Of a stretch of 64,000 nt of DNA, positions 52,137 through 61,231 are shown one piece after another. The stretch's first letter is position 1; each line of letters starts with the position of its first letter. The notes under the pieces were generated by a model. The model had not been told where the DNA came from. It searched no databases and saw only the letters and a program-made list of their open reading frames with translations. The stretch is from CAMLHP01 sp035712285 (GTDB lineage Bacteria > Gemmatimonadota > Gemmatimonadetes > Gemmatimonadales > GWC2-71-9), in NCBI GenBank assembly GCA_035712285.1, contig DASTBA010000084.1:1-64000 (forward strand), read 5' to 3'. The position numbers and the translations under genes are program-made.

Positions 52137-53471
52137 ATGCCCCTCCCCCAGACCTTCCAACTGACCGCCATCCCGAGTGCCTTCGCCGCCGCCTGCCGGA
52201 TGTCCCGGACGGAGGGCGAGCTCTTCGAGCGATGCCGGGCGGTCCTCGTCCGCCGCTTCGAATCGGACCTGATCTGGTTCGAAGTGAGCATGCCCGATGG
52301 CAGCCTCGAGCGGGTCGGGCCGGGAGTCGGGGCCGAGGAAGCGACCGAGATCGCCCGGCTGGCAAGCGGCTCTACCGAAGTCGCCATCCGGGCGTCGGGC
52401 GAGACCGCGGCGGAGCTTCGTGGCATGGCCATGCCGCTGGCGCTCGGCCTGAGCGTGGTGATCGAGCTTCGCGGCATCCTGCTCGACCGCCAGGCGGCGC
52501 TCGATGACTCGGCGTTCCAGCTGCAGGCGCTCCGCCAGGTCGCCCGCCTCCTGTCATCGGTGCATTCGGCCGACGAGACCGCCCAGCTCATTCTCGATTT
52601 CATGGCTGAGGTGTTCTTCGCCTGGTGGGCGTGCCTCTTCCGGCCGCAGGGCGAGCATTACGTCCCCACCGTGAGCCGCGCATTGAACGAGCGCTCCAGT
52701 TGCGAGAGCATCCCGAAGGCGGCCCTGGACGAGGCGCTGCCCACCGGCAGTGCGGCCGCGGGCGTCACCGACGTGGCGCTGGCGCGCCTGGTGGGTGATG
52801 ACGCCCGGCTGGTCGTGCCGCTCGATGCCGGCGCGGAGCGGATGGCGGTCCTGGTCCTCGGCCCGCGGATCAGCCAGCGCGAATACGGCACGCCGGAGCT
52901 GGAGCTCGCCGGCACCCTGTCGTTCGCCGCGGCCATCGCCCTCAAGAACGCGGAGCTGGTGGAGCAGCTGCAGAGCGCCGCCACCACCGATGAACTGACC
53001 GGCCTCTACAATCGCCGCGCGCTGGAAGACCGGATGGCGGCGGAAATCTCGCGCAGTCTCCGCCACCAGCTGCACACGAGCGTCCTGCTGGTGGACCTCG
53101 ATCGCTTCAAGGTGGTCAACGACACGCTGGGACACGCGGCCGGCGACCGGCTGCTCGGGCTCGTGGCCGGCGTGCTGCGCCAGCAGTGCCGCACGCTGGA
53201 CGTGGTGGGGCGCCTGGGCGGCGACGAATTTCTCGTCGTCCTGCCGATGACCGCGCCGGCGGAGGCGCGGATCTATATCGGCCGCGTCATGGAAAGCCTT
53301 CGTGACCTCCACCAGCTCCATCCCGAATTCGGCGCCTGTACCCTCAGCATCGGCATCGCGGAGTCCCCGCGGCACGGCACCACGGTCAGCAGCATCCTGG
53401 CCGCCGCCGACAAGGCGCTCTACAAGGCCAAGCGCGGCGGCCGGGATGCCGTCGAGGTGGCCGACGGCTGA
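52137..53471 (+). CDS. Diguanylate cyclase with GAF-like domain
   Basis: The 444-aa cytoplasmic protein starts at ATG 52137. An N-terminal sensory region (about 1-130) precedes a GAF-like domain (LQALRQVARLLSSVHSADET onward, about 120-270). The GGDEF domain (about 285-440) has TDELTGLYNRRALEDRM, VDLDRFKVVND, and an intact GGDEF active site near residue 361. An RTLD pair five residues before it is a product-inhibition I-site (RxxD). It therefore should make c-di-GMP. TATCTT ends 7 nt before the ATG, so the transcript may be leaderless. The structured element lies upstream. Confidence 0.93.
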   Translation: MPLPQTFQLTAIPSAFAAACRMSRTEGELFERCRAVLVRRFESDLIWFEVSMPDGSLERVGPGVGAEEATEIARLASGSTEVAIRASGETAAELRGMAMPLALGLSVVIELRGILLDRQAALDDSAFQLQALRQVARLLSSVHSADETAQLILDFMAEVFFAWWACLFRPQGEHYVPTVSRALNERSSCESIPKAALDEALPTGSAAAGVTDVALARLVGDDARLVVPLDAGAERMAVLVLGPRISQREYGTPELELAGTLSFAAAIALKNAELVEQLQSAATTDELTGLYNRRALEDRMAAEISRSLRHQLHTSVLLVDLDRFKVVNDTLGHAAGDRLLGLVAGVLRQQCRTLDVVGRLGGDEFLVVLPMTAPAEARIYIGRVMESLRDLHQLHPEFGACTLSIGIAESPRHGTTVSSILAAADKALYKAKRGGRDAVEVADG

Positions 53472-53475
53472 CCGC

Positions 53476-54015
53476 ATGGTGGACGCCGAGTTCCTCCTGC
53501 TGGGTGACGCGCTGTGGCTGGACTTCGTCAACACGGCGCGATACCTCGCCCGCACCGATACCCTGCCCGATCTCGCAGCCTATCATCGCTGGGCCAAGGC
53601 GTGCCGGCTGCACTCCGATGCGGACGCCGTGCTCTTCGGCGAGGTACGCCGCCTGCGCGCCCATCTCACCGTGCTGGCGGATGCGCTCGAGACCCACGCG
53701 CCCCTGCCCTCCGCTGCGCTCGCGGCGGTGAACCGCTGCCTCGGCCGGCGGGAGGGCTGCGAGCAGCTGGTGCGCGAATCGGGACGGTGGCAGGTGCGGT
53801 TCGAGCCCCACGCGGTGCCCCGCGCACTCACCGCCATCGCCCGCTCGGCGGCCCTGACGCTGGCCGATCCGGAGGTCAGGGTCGCCCGGTGCCGCAACAC
53901 CCGCTGCGCGCTCCGCTTTCTCGACACCTCGCCGCGGCATGACCGGGTGTGGTGTTCCCCGGTCCGGTGCGGCCTCGCCATGACGGTGGACCGCCGCCGC
54001 GGAGCGCTTCGGTGA
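53476..54015 (+). CDS. CGNR zinc-finger/ABATE-type protein (variant motif)
   Basis: The 179-aa protein has an N-terminal ABATE-like part (LGDALWLDFVNTARYLARTD, LPDLAAYHRWAKACRL) and a C-terminal zinc finger: RVARCRNTRC, LRFLDTSPRHDRVWCSPVRCG. The family normally ends in CGNR; here the sequence is CGLA, while the four Cys are kept. Such proteins are suspected transcription factors. Its stop overlaps the following kinase gene as GTGA. Confidence 0.82.
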   Translation: MVDAEFLLLGDALWLDFVNTARYLARTDTLPDLAAYHRWAKACRLHSDADAVLFGEVRRLRAHLTVLADALETHAPLPSAALAAVNRCLGRREGCEQLVRESGRWQVRFEPHAVPRALTAIARSAALTLADPEVRVARCRNTRCALRFLDTSPRHDRVWCSPVRCGLAMTVDRRRGALR

Positions 54016-55796
54016 GCATCCCGGCCGGCGGACTGGTCACCGATCCGGCGGGGTTCTTCCAGCGGGTGGACGCCGCGCTGGGGCACCGATATCGCCCGGA
54101 GCGCATGGTAGCGGTGTCCCGCGAGCGGGTGCTGTTCAAGGCCGACGACCTCGTGCTCCGGCGCAGCGTGAGCCTCCGCGTGAACTTCTTCACCGGGGAG
54201 GCGATCCGCGCCTGGTTCATGCGCGAAGCGGAGGCGCTGGCCCGGCTCAACCATCCGGCCATCCGTCACGTCTACGACGCCGGCGTGATCGGGGACCTCG
54301 CCTACCGCGTCGGCACCTGGATTGACGGCGAAGGACTCCGTGACGCGCTCACCCGCGGGCCGCGCCCCATTCCCGTGGTGCACGCGCTCGCCCGCGACCT
54401 GCTGAGCGCCCTCGAACACGCGCACAACCGCGGCATCATCCTGCGCCGCATCGTCCCCGCATCGCTGCTCCTCAACCATGAGGGGCATCCCACGGTTACC
54501 GATGCCCGCTTCGCCAACTGGACCCTTCCCGCCATCCCGCCCGGCATGGCGCCGACCGGCCTGGCCTTCATGGCCCCCGAGGTGCGGAACGGCGAACCCG
54601 GCGACCCGGCGAGCGATGTCTTCGCCGCCGGGGCCATTCTCTACTACGCCCTTACCGGCGTCGAACCGCCGCTGGACGCCGCCACGGTGCGTCCTCCCCA
54701 CGACCTGCGGCCCATGACGCCCCGCGCCATGGAACGCGTCATTCTCCGCGCGCTGCTGCCGGTGGCCGACGACCGCTACCTCAATGCGGTGGAAATGCTG
54801 GAGGACTTCGCGAGCGACGCCGGCTCGTTCGAGATGCCGGCGGTGAGCGTGCCGGCGGCGGGCGGGAACGAAGACCGTGCGCGCTGGGAACAGCGGCTTC
54901 GCCGCGCGCTGGGCGACGACTACGAGCTGCTCACGCTCCTTGGCGCGGGCGGCTTCGGCAGCGTCTACCGGGTCCGGGATCTCCACCTCGAGCGCGAGGT
55001 GGCGCTCAAGGTGCTGCACCCGCTGCTGACCCAGGACCCGGAGGTGGTCGAGCGCTTCCGCAAGGAGGCGCAGCTCGCCGGCCGGCTCAATCACCTCAAC
55101 ATCGTGAACATCTACGACATCGGCGGGCGGGCGGGGCTCATCTGGTACACCATGGAGCTGATCGAGGGACCGAGCCTGGCGCAGATGGTGGAGAAGGACG
55201 GCCCCCTGCCGCTCGCGCGCGTCCTGCGCCTGCTGCGCGAGGCGCTCTCGGCGCTGGCGTACGCCCACTCGCTGGGACTGGTGCACCGCGACCTGAAGCC
55301 GGAGAACATGCTCATCGAACGGGACGGGGGACTGCGCATCACCGACTTCGGCCTGGCGCTGGCGCTGCGGGGCGCCGGGAAGCATGGCGGCGCCACGAGC
55401 CAGAGCGGGACGCCGCAGTTCGCCAGCCCCGAACAGCTCCTGGGCGAGCGGGTGGATCAGCGCAGCGATCTCTACAGCCTGGCGGCGGTCGCCTGCTTTG
55501 CGCTGCTCGGGCGCCCGCCCTTCCTGGGCACCACGCCGGCGCAGATCCTGGCACGCCAGACCACGCGCCAGCTGCCGCCGGTGCACGAGATCCGCTCCGA
55601 CGTGTCCGAAGCGCTGGAGCGGGTGCTGGCGCGGGCGCTGGATCCGGAGGTGGACAAGCGCTTCCCTTCCGCCGCCGAGTTCCTCCAGGCGGTCAACCGG
55701 GCCACCGCCTCGGAGCGCGGACGCCGCAGCAGCGACTGGGCCCGGACGGCCGCCCGCTGGTTCCGGCTGCCGCCATCCGACGACAGCCCCTCTTGA
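54012..55796 (+). CDS. Pseudokinase-kinase fusion (tandem Hanks-type Ser/Thr kinase)
   Basis: The 594-aa soluble protein starts at GTG 54012. The N-terminal kinase fold (about 15-280) lost all key residues: the VAIK lysine region reads SLRVNFF, HRDLKPxN reads LRRIVPASLL, and DFG reads DAR (VTDARFAN). The APE-type FMAPEV and a helical lobe remain. The C-terminal domain (about 300-570) is intact: GAGGFGSVYRV, REVALKVL, HRDLKPENML, TDFGLAL, GTPQFASPEQL. No membrane helix is present. The first domain may regulate the second or bind a ligand. Confidence 0.9.
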   Translation: MSIPAGGLVTDPAGFFQRVDAALGHRYRPERMVAVSRERVLFKADDLVLRRSVSLRVNFFTGEAIRAWFMREAEALARLNHPAIRHVYDAGVIGDLAYRVGTWIDGEGLRDALTRGPRPIPVVHALARDLLSALEHAHNRGIILRRIVPASLLLNHEGHPTVTDARFANWTLPAIPPGMAPTGLAFMAPEVRNGEPGDPASDVFAAGAILYYALTGVEPPLDAATVRPPHDLRPMTPRAMERVILRALLPVADDRYLNAVEMLEDFASDAGSFEMPAVSVPAAGGNEDRARWEQRLRRALGDDYELLTLLGAGGFGSVYRVRDLHLEREVALKVLHPLLTQDPEVVERFRKEAQLAGRLNHLNIVNIYDIGGRAGLIWYTMELIEGPSLAQMVEKDGPLPLARVLRLLREALSALAYAHSLGLVHRDLKPENMLIERDGGLRITDFGLALALRGAGKHGGATSQSGTPQFASPEQLLGERVDQRSDLYSLAAVACFALLGRPPFLGTTPAQILARQTTRQLPPVHEIRSDVSEALERVLARALDPEVDKRFPSAAEFLQAVNRATASERGRRSSDWARTAARWFRLPPSDDSPS

Positions 55797-56001
55797 CGGC
55801 CCGCGGGGAATGTGCAAATTGTATCCCGATTTTGGCCCAGCCCCGGCGTGATCCCTCGGAGAATCTTCCGCTCTCAGGCCCGCTCCCGCTCGGGTCATCA
55901 TGGTTTGGCCCCTGACGCGGGATCCGCTCGCGACCCAGGGGCAACCATCCGCCCGCCAGTGTGGCGGATGGCGCGGCACAACTTACACGGAGTTGCGTAG
56001 C
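55797..56001 (+). promoter_or_regulatory. Leader/intergenic region before the cold-shock gene
   Basis: These 205 nt contain a locally AT-rich start (AAATTGTATCCCGATTTTGG, 55816-55835) that could hold a promoter, and a hairpin CCGCC/GGCGG near 55950-55970. A long structured leader is usual for cold-shock mRNAs, but no specific element was identified. Confidence 0.4.
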
Positions 56002-56214
56002 ATGGCTCGCATCATCGGCACGGTGAAGTGGTTCAATGACGCGAAGGGCTTCGGCTTCATCACGCCCGAGAACGGGGACAAGGACTGCTTTGTCCATCAC
56101 ACCGCCATCAAGATGGACGGCTTCCGGACGCTCGCCGAGGGCGAGCGGGTGGAGTTCGACATCGTGCAGGGTGCGAAGGGCCCGGCGGCGGAAAACGTCA
56201 CCAAGCCCAAGTAA
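56002..56214 (+). CDS. Cold-shock domain protein (CspA family)
   Basis: The 70-aa single OB-fold protein binds single-stranded RNA and DNA. RNP1 is KGFGFITPE and RNP2 is DCFVHHTAI, with the N-terminal GTVKWFNDAKG. VFVHH is altered to CFVHH. The start is ATG 56002. A strong terminator follows 20 nt after the stop. Confidence 0.96.
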   Translation: MARIIGTVKWFNDAKGFGFITPENGDKDCFVHHTAIKMDGFRTLAEGERVEFDIVQGAKGPAAENVTKPK

Positions 56215-56234
56215 GCTCGCCGTCACGTCACGAC

Positions 56235-56264
56235 AGAAGGGGCGGCCACCTGGCCGCCCCTTCT
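56235..56264 (+). terminator. Strong terminator after the cold-shock gene
   Basis: A perfect 14-bp stem (AGAAGGGGCGGCCA / TGGCCGCCCCTTCT) with a 2-nt loop is followed by GCATTT. It lies between convergent csp and infA and can work for both. Confidence 0.75.
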
Positions 56265-56283
56265 GCATTTCCCCGGGATCCCG

Positions 56284-56502
56284 CTACTTGTGGCGGTAGG
56301 TCACGCGGCCGCGCGTGAGGTCGTACGGCGAGAGCACGACGCTCACCCGGTCGCCCTCGAGCACGCGGATCTTGAACTTGCTCATCTTGCCGGCGGCGTA
56401 TGCGAGAATGGTATGGCCGTTGTCCAGCTGCACCCGGTAGTTGCGGTCGGGCAGGACTTCGGTCACCACGCCTTCCATCTCGATGCCTTCTTCCTTCGCC
56501 AT
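56284..56502 (-). CDS. infA: Translation initiation factor IF-1
   Basis: IF-1 (72 aa) binds the ribosomal A site during initiation. The sequence has the family form MAKEEGIEMEGVVTEVLPD, then YRVQLDNGHTILAYAAGKMS, GDRVSVVLSPYDL and GRVTYRHK. ATG 56502 follows GGAG. It stands alone, not next to secY or ribosomal protein genes as in many bacteria. Confidence 0.96.
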   Translation of the reverse strand: MAKEEGIEMEGVVTEVLPDRNYRVQLDNGHTILAYAAGKMSKFKIRVLEGDRVSVVLSPYDLTRGRVTYRHK

Positions 56503-56533
56503 TCGGGCACTCCACAAGGGTCGGGAACGCGGA

Positions 56534-56552
56534 GCCGGCCCAGGAGGCCGGC
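56534..56552 (-). terminator. GC hairpin after the M3 peptidase gene
   Basis: GCCGGCC and GGCCGGC pair around CAGGA, between the peptidase stop and infA on the same strand. No T-run follows, so it is a weak candidate. Confidence 0.4.
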
Positions 56553-56599
56553 CCGGAACAGGGACAAGAGTCGCATGTTTGTGCCCGGAAGGCAACCGA

Positions 56600-58309
56600 T
56601 CACGCCGCCCCGAGCGCCTGCCGGAGCCGGGCCATCCGCTCCTCCACCTCCGCCACGAGTGCTGCCAGGTCTCCGGCGTCGAAGGTGAGCCGTACCCCCG
56701 CCGCCCGATAGAGTTCGGGCAGCGGACGGGTGGCGCCGAGCGCCAGTCCGCGGCGGTACTGCCGGATGGCGGCCGCACGGTCGCGCCGGGCATTGCGCCA
56801 CACCTGCAGGGCGCCCAGCTGCGCAATGCCGTACTCGATGTAGTAGAACGGATAGATGAAGATGTGCAGCTGGCGGTACCAGCGCGCCACCCGTGCATCC
56901 GTGAGTCCGGTCCAGTCCACGCCGCGCTCGAACCGCGCGCGGATATCCAGCCAGGCCCGGTCCCGTGCCGCCGCATCCTCACCGAGGTTGCTGGTGTAGA
57001 TCCACGTCTGGAACGCATCCACCGATGCCACGTGCGCGAGCGTGAGCAGCACATCCTCGAGATGCTCCAGCTCCGCACTCGCGGCGTGGGGCGCGTCGTA
57101 GAAACCGGCGGGGTCGGCCAGAAACGGCGCAGCCAGGAGTTCCATGGACATGCTGGCCAGCTCGCACGCCTCCGAACCGGGATGCCGCTGCCAGGTGTAC
57201 GGATGCCCGCGGGCGGCGAGCGCGTGAAAGGCGTGGCCGGCCTCGTGCAGGAGCGTCATCACGTCCTCCGGCACGCCGGCGGCATTCATGAAAATGAACG
57301 GCCGCCCCTGGTACTCCAGCGTGGCGCAGTATCCACCCGGGCTCTTGCCGCGCCGGCTGTCCAGGTCGAGCAGCTTCGCGTCACGAAGCAGCTGGAATTC
57401 CGCGCCCAGCCCCGGATCCACCGCCGCAAAGGCGCGCTGGGCCCGTTGCGCGAGCTCCTCGCCGTCGCGGAACGGCGCCGGGCCGTCGGGAAGCCACGGG
57501 TCCACCTGCGTGTCCCACGGCCGGAGCGTTGCGAGCCCGAGCCTGGTGCGGCGCGCCTCCAGTACCCGCTCCACCGCGGGCACGACCACCTGCTCGATGG
57601 CATCGTGCAGCCGCTCGCAGTCCGCAGGCGTGTAGTCGAACCGGTGATAGGCCGGGAAGACGTAGTCGCGGAAGTTGCCGAAGCCGGCGTTCCGGGCCAC
57701 CCGCTGGCGCAGTTCCACCATCCGGTCCAGAATGCCCGCGAGCTGGTCCCGCTGCTCCAGGTACGGCTGCGACATCGCATGAAACGCCCGTTCCCGCACG
57801 GCGCGATCGTCGCGCTTGAGGAACGGCTGGAGCCGGGGCAGCGGCAGCGCCTGCCCCTCCCACTCCGCCGTCATTCCGCCCGTGGCATGCTGGTACTCGG
57901 TGGCGAGACCCTCGAGCGTGGCCTGCAGCGGGACGTTGGCCTCGCGGAAGATGTCGCTGTCGGCCTGGAAGCGCTGCAAGGCGGTCTCGAGGCCAGGGCG
58001 CGTGAGGCCGCTCGCGAGCAGCCGGCGGGCGAGACCGACGCTCTTTTCCCCCGCCTGCGGAAGGATCTCGGTCGAGAACCGGCGGTGGGCCGCCTCCCTC
58101 GCCGCGTCCGCCGTGTCGCAGGTATACGCGATCATGGCTTGCGTGGCCGCCTCGGCCAGCAGCGATTCCAGCGTGGACCAGTCGGCGAGCCACTCGTCCA
58201 AACCGTGATCGTCCAGCGGCGCCTCGGCGAGCGCCGCGTAGCAGGGCTCGATGTCTGCCCAGGTGCTGTCGGCCCAGAGCTCGGGCGATGCTGGAAGGCT
58301 GGCGATCAC
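56600..58309 (-). CDS. M3-family oligoendopeptidase (thimet-oligopeptidase-like)
   Basis: The 569-aa cytoplasmic zinc peptidase has the catalytic HEAGHAFHALAARGHPY near residue 352 and the third zinc ligand Glu in SEACELASMSMELL downstream. The C-terminal HIFIYPFYYIEYGIAQLGALQVW segment with substrate-contacting tyrosines is typical of M3B enzymes. Family members degrade short peptides. The start is GTG 58309. A TATCTT lies about 30 nt upstream on the minus strand and is the likely -10. Confidence 0.93.
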   Translation of the reverse strand: MIASLPASPELWADSTWADIEPCYAALAEAPLDDHGLDEWLADWSTLESLLAEAATQAMIAYTCDTADAAREAAHRRFSTEILPQAGEKSVGLARRLLASGLTRPGLETALQRFQADSDIFREANVPLQATLEGLATEYQHATGGMTAEWEGQALPLPRLQPFLKRDDRAVRERAFHAMSQPYLEQRDQLAGILDRMVELRQRVARNAGFGNFRDYVFPAYHRFDYTPADCERLHDAIEQVVVPAVERVLEARRTRLGLATLRPWDTQVDPWLPDGPAPFRDGEELAQRAQRAFAAVDPGLGAEFQLLRDAKLLDLDSRRGKSPGGYCATLEYQGRPFIFMNAAGVPEDVMTLLHEAGHAFHALAARGHPYTWQRHPGSEACELASMSMELLAAPFLADPAGFYDAPHAASAELEHLEDVLLTLAHVASVDAFQTWIYTSNLGEDAAARDRAWLDIRARFERGVDWTGLTDARVARWYRQLHIFIYPFYYIEYGIAQLGALQVWRNARRDRAAAIRQYRRGLALGATRPLPELYRAAGVRLTFDAGDLAALVAEVEERMARLRQALGAA

Positions 58310-58346
58310 GCGCGGTCCCCGGAAAATGTCCGGGCGGAAGATAGCG

Positions 58347-59585
58347 TCACGTGGGAATGGCCGTTTCCCCGGTCGGGGTGTCGGGCACGTCGGACCTGGG
58401 CGCCACGCGCATGGCCAGCAGCGTGACGAACCCGATCAGCGTGGCGGCGAGATAGAAGGGCCAGCCGTGGCCGAGCGACTGGAACGCCCGGTTGCTCGCC
58501 ACCGGGCCGATCGAGCGCGCCACGCCGGCGAAGGTCTGCGCCACACCCATGGTCACGCCCAGTTCCGCGCGGGGCACCTGACCCGAGATCAGCGCCGTCG
58601 TGCTCGGGAAGAGCAATGCGGTACCGATCGGCACCAGCGGCATGACCACGATGGCCAGCACCCAGATGTTGTGCGCCGCCGGGTAGAGGAGCAGGCCCAG
58701 GATGAGCGCGACGCAGCCCAGGCGCATCGTTCCCCGTTCGCCCAGCCGGTCCACGATCGGCCCCAGCAGGAGGATGCGCATCACCAGGGAGAGCGCCCCG
58801 AAGTACGTGAGGAAGTAGCCGAAGGTGCGCTCGTTGACGCCGAACTCGGCGTTCAGGTAGATCGGCAGCACGCCGGTGAGCGCGGCGAACGCCAGCATGC
58901 CGGTGCCGTAGATCCAGATGAGCCGCGAGACCGGGGCATCGGGATGCAGGAAGGTGTGCACCGCCGGTGCCCAGATCGGGCGCCGGGCACGCACGGCGCC
59001 GGGCTCCGGTTCGTGGCGGGATTCCGGAAGCCAGCGCCAGGCGAAGAGCGCGTTGAGGATGCAGAGCCCGGCGGCGATGAGTCCCGGTGCGGCGGTGCCG
59101 AGATGCCCCGCGAAGGTGCCCAGGATCGGGCCCACGATCACGCCGGCGGAGCTGGCGGAGGAGAGCCAGCCCAGCGCCCGCGCGCGGTCCGCCGGGCGCA
59201 CCGTATCCGCCACGTAGGCCTGGGCCACGCCGGTGGTGCCGCCGCCGGCACCCTGCACGAGGCGGGAGACAAAGAGCAGCAGCAGCGAGTTGGCGAAGGC
59301 GAACACGATGTAGGCGAGGGCGGCCGCGGACAGCCCGATGAGGAGTGCCGGCCGCCGGCCGTACCGGTCGCTGACGCGGCCCCAGAGCGGCGCGGAAACG
59401 AGCTGGGCAATGGAGAACGCCGCCAGGATCCAGCCGACCTGCGTCGGCGTCGCGTGCATCCGGAGTGCGTAGAACGGCAGGACCGGCAGGACCAGCATGA
59501 AGCCGATCATGTCCACGAACGCGACGCCGATCAGCACATTGAGCTGGCGGAACTCCTCCCGCTGGGTGCCGCGGCCGGAGCTCAC
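58347..59585 (-). CDS. MFS transporter, TetA/multidrug-like
   Basis: The 412-aa protein has 12 predicted membrane helices. The MFS motif A is LWGRVSDRYGRRPALLIGL (about 65-83), and FVSRLVQGAGGGTTGVAQAYVAD and GWLSSASSAGVIVGPILG follow, as in drug:proton antiporters of the TetA group. GTG 59585 overlaps the ABC permease stop as GTGA, so it is co-transcribed with the transporter upstream. The substrate is unknown. Confidence 0.9.
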   Translation of the reverse strand: MSSGRGTQREEFRQLNVLIGVAFVDMIGFMLVLPVLPFYALRMHATPTQVGWILAAFSIAQLVSAPLWGRVSDRYGRRPALLIGLSAAALAYIVFAFANSLLLLFVSRLVQGAGGGTTGVAQAYVADTVRPADRARALGWLSSASSAGVIVGPILGTFAGHLGTAAPGLIAAGLCILNALFAWRWLPESRHEPEPGAVRARRPIWAPAVHTFLHPDAPVSRLIWIYGTGMLAFAALTGVLPIYLNAEFGVNERTFGYFLTYFGALSLVMRILLLGPIVDRLGERGTMRLGCVALILGLLLYPAAHNIWVLAIVVMPLVPIGTALLFPSTTALISGQVPRAELGVTMGVAQTFAGVARSIGPVASNRAFQSLGHGWPFYLAATLIGFVTLLAMRVAPRSDVPDTPTGETAIPT

Positions 59586-61231
59586 TCCACCCTCCGCTGG
59601 CCGGCACCCAGGGCAAAGACGGCGGCGCTCACCAGCATGAGCACCACCCCGTATGCGGCGGCCACGCCCACATCCGACTGGCGAAGGCTGGAGAGGATTT
59701 CAAGCGAGACCGGCCTCGTGTCATAGGTGTACAGCACGACGGAGGTGACGAAGTCCCCGAAGGCAGTGACGAAGGCGAGCGTGGCGCCGGCCACGATGGC
59801 GGGCCGGAGCAGCGGCAGCGTAACCCGCCGCAGCGTGCGCGTGCGCCCCGCGCCGAGGGAAGCGGAGGCCTCGCCGAGGGAGGGATCCAGGCCCCGGAAA
59901 CCGGCCAGGATGGCCCGGCTCGCGATGGGCAGGTTCCGGATGAGGTACGCCAGCGGCAGGAGCCAGAGCGTGCCCACCAGAACAAACCGGAGCGCCAGCG
60001 GTTCCCGCACGCTGAAGGCGGCGGCGAGCGCGATGGCGAACACGGTACCTGGCACCGCCCACGGCACCGCCAGGAGATTCTCGATCAGTGTGCCGAGGCG
60101 ATGCTTCCGCCGCGTGGTGAGGATGCCGGCGACGAGGGCGACCAGCAGCGCCCCCCCGGTGGCGAGGAGCGCCATCCAGAGACTGTTCACCAGCGGGCGG
60201 GCACGGACCGGATCATCCAGCAGGGCGAGGTAGTTGCCCCAGGTATACGCCGGCGGGAACGACTGCGTCGTCCAGGTGCCGACCGGCACGAACGACACCA
60301 GCAGCAGCGTGAGGTGCGGCAGGAGCAGCACCAGGGCGACCAGCCAGCCCAGGGCGGCAATCCCCACCCGCAATCCCCGGCTCCGCACCGGCACCGGCCT
60401 CGGCGCGGTGCCCTTCGAGCCGCCCGACAGGTCGTGGCGATCCGAGCGGTTGAGCAGCCAGAGACCGGCCAGCGCCAGGATGGTGAGTGCGATCGTCTCC
60501 ACCATCGCGAGCCCGTCGTCCCCGTTGAGCCGCGTGGACACGATCTGCGTGGTCATGACACGGAACCCGCCGCCGAAGATGTACGGCGCGCTGAAGGACG
60601 CCAGCGCCGTCATGAACGTGAGCAGCGCGGCGCCCACCAGCTGGGGGCGGAGCAGCGGCAGGATCACGCGCCGCAGCGTGCGCCAGCGGCTGGCGCCGAG
60701 GCTGGCCGACGCTTCCCACACCGCCGCGTCAATCCCGGCGAGCCCCGCCCGCGTGAACAGGTAGAAGTACACGTACATCGAGTAGCCGTGCACCAGGAGG
60801 ATGGCTCCCGCTCCCTCCAGGCGCCAGGGCGCCGCGTCGAGCGAGAAGAGGCGCATGACGAGATGCGCGATGAATCCCGACTCCCCGAAGAGAAACAGGA
60901 ACGCGACCACGCCCACGAGCGGCGGCAGCACGGCGGGGAGCGCCACCATGGCCCCCAGCCACCGGCGGCCGGGAAATTCGTAGCGCTCGAAGAAATAGGC
61001 GAGCGGAATGCCGAGGAGGGCCGCCAGCAGCACCGAGACCACCGCGATCCAGAGACTGCCCCACAGGGCCGAAAGTTCCGTGGGACGCGCGACGAACGCC
61101 CGCACGTGGTCGAGGGTCCAGCCCCCGTGCTCGCGCAGTCCTCCCACGAGGGTGAGCAGCAGCGGGTATGCCACCAGCCAGAGCAGTACCGCGGCAAGCA
61201 GCGCACTGCCCCAGCGCCGTGAGCGGGTCAC
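59582..61231 (-). CDS. ABC transporter permease, Fe3+/thiamine type (two fused permease domains)
   Basis: The 549-aa protein has about 12 membrane helices arranged as two permease halves. Each has the EAA loop: WEASASLGASRWRTLRRVILPLLRPQ in the first and EASASLGAGRTRTLRRVTLPLLRPA in the second. This is the FbpB/ThiP architecture. GTG 61231 overlaps the ATPase stop as GTGA. With the ATPase and binding protein it forms one importer. Confidence 0.92.
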   Translation of the reverse strand: MTRSRRWGSALLAAVLLWLVAYPLLLTLVGGLREHGGWTLDHVRAFVARPTELSALWGSLWIAVVSVLLAALLGIPLAYFFERYEFPGRRWLGAMVALPAVLPPLVGVVAFLFLFGESGFIAHLVMRLFSLDAAPWRLEGAGAILLVHGYSMYVYFYLFTRAGLAGIDAAVWEASASLGASRWRTLRRVILPLLRPQLVGAALLTFMTALASFSAPYIFGGGFRVMTTQIVSTRLNGDDGLAMVETIALTILALAGLWLLNRSDRHDLSGGSKGTAPRPVPVRSRGLRVGIAALGWLVALVLLLPHLTLLLVSFVPVGTWTTQSFPPAYTWGNYLALLDDPVRARPLVNSLWMALLATGGALLVALVAGILTTRRKHRLGTLIENLLAVPWAVPGTVFAIALAAAFSVREPLALRFVLVGTLWLLPLAYLIRNLPIASRAILAGFRGLDPSLGEASASLGAGRTRTLRRVTLPLLRPAIVAGATLAFVTAFGDFVTSVVLYTYDTRPVSLEILSSLRQSDVGVAAAYGVVLMLVSAAVFALGAGQRRVE

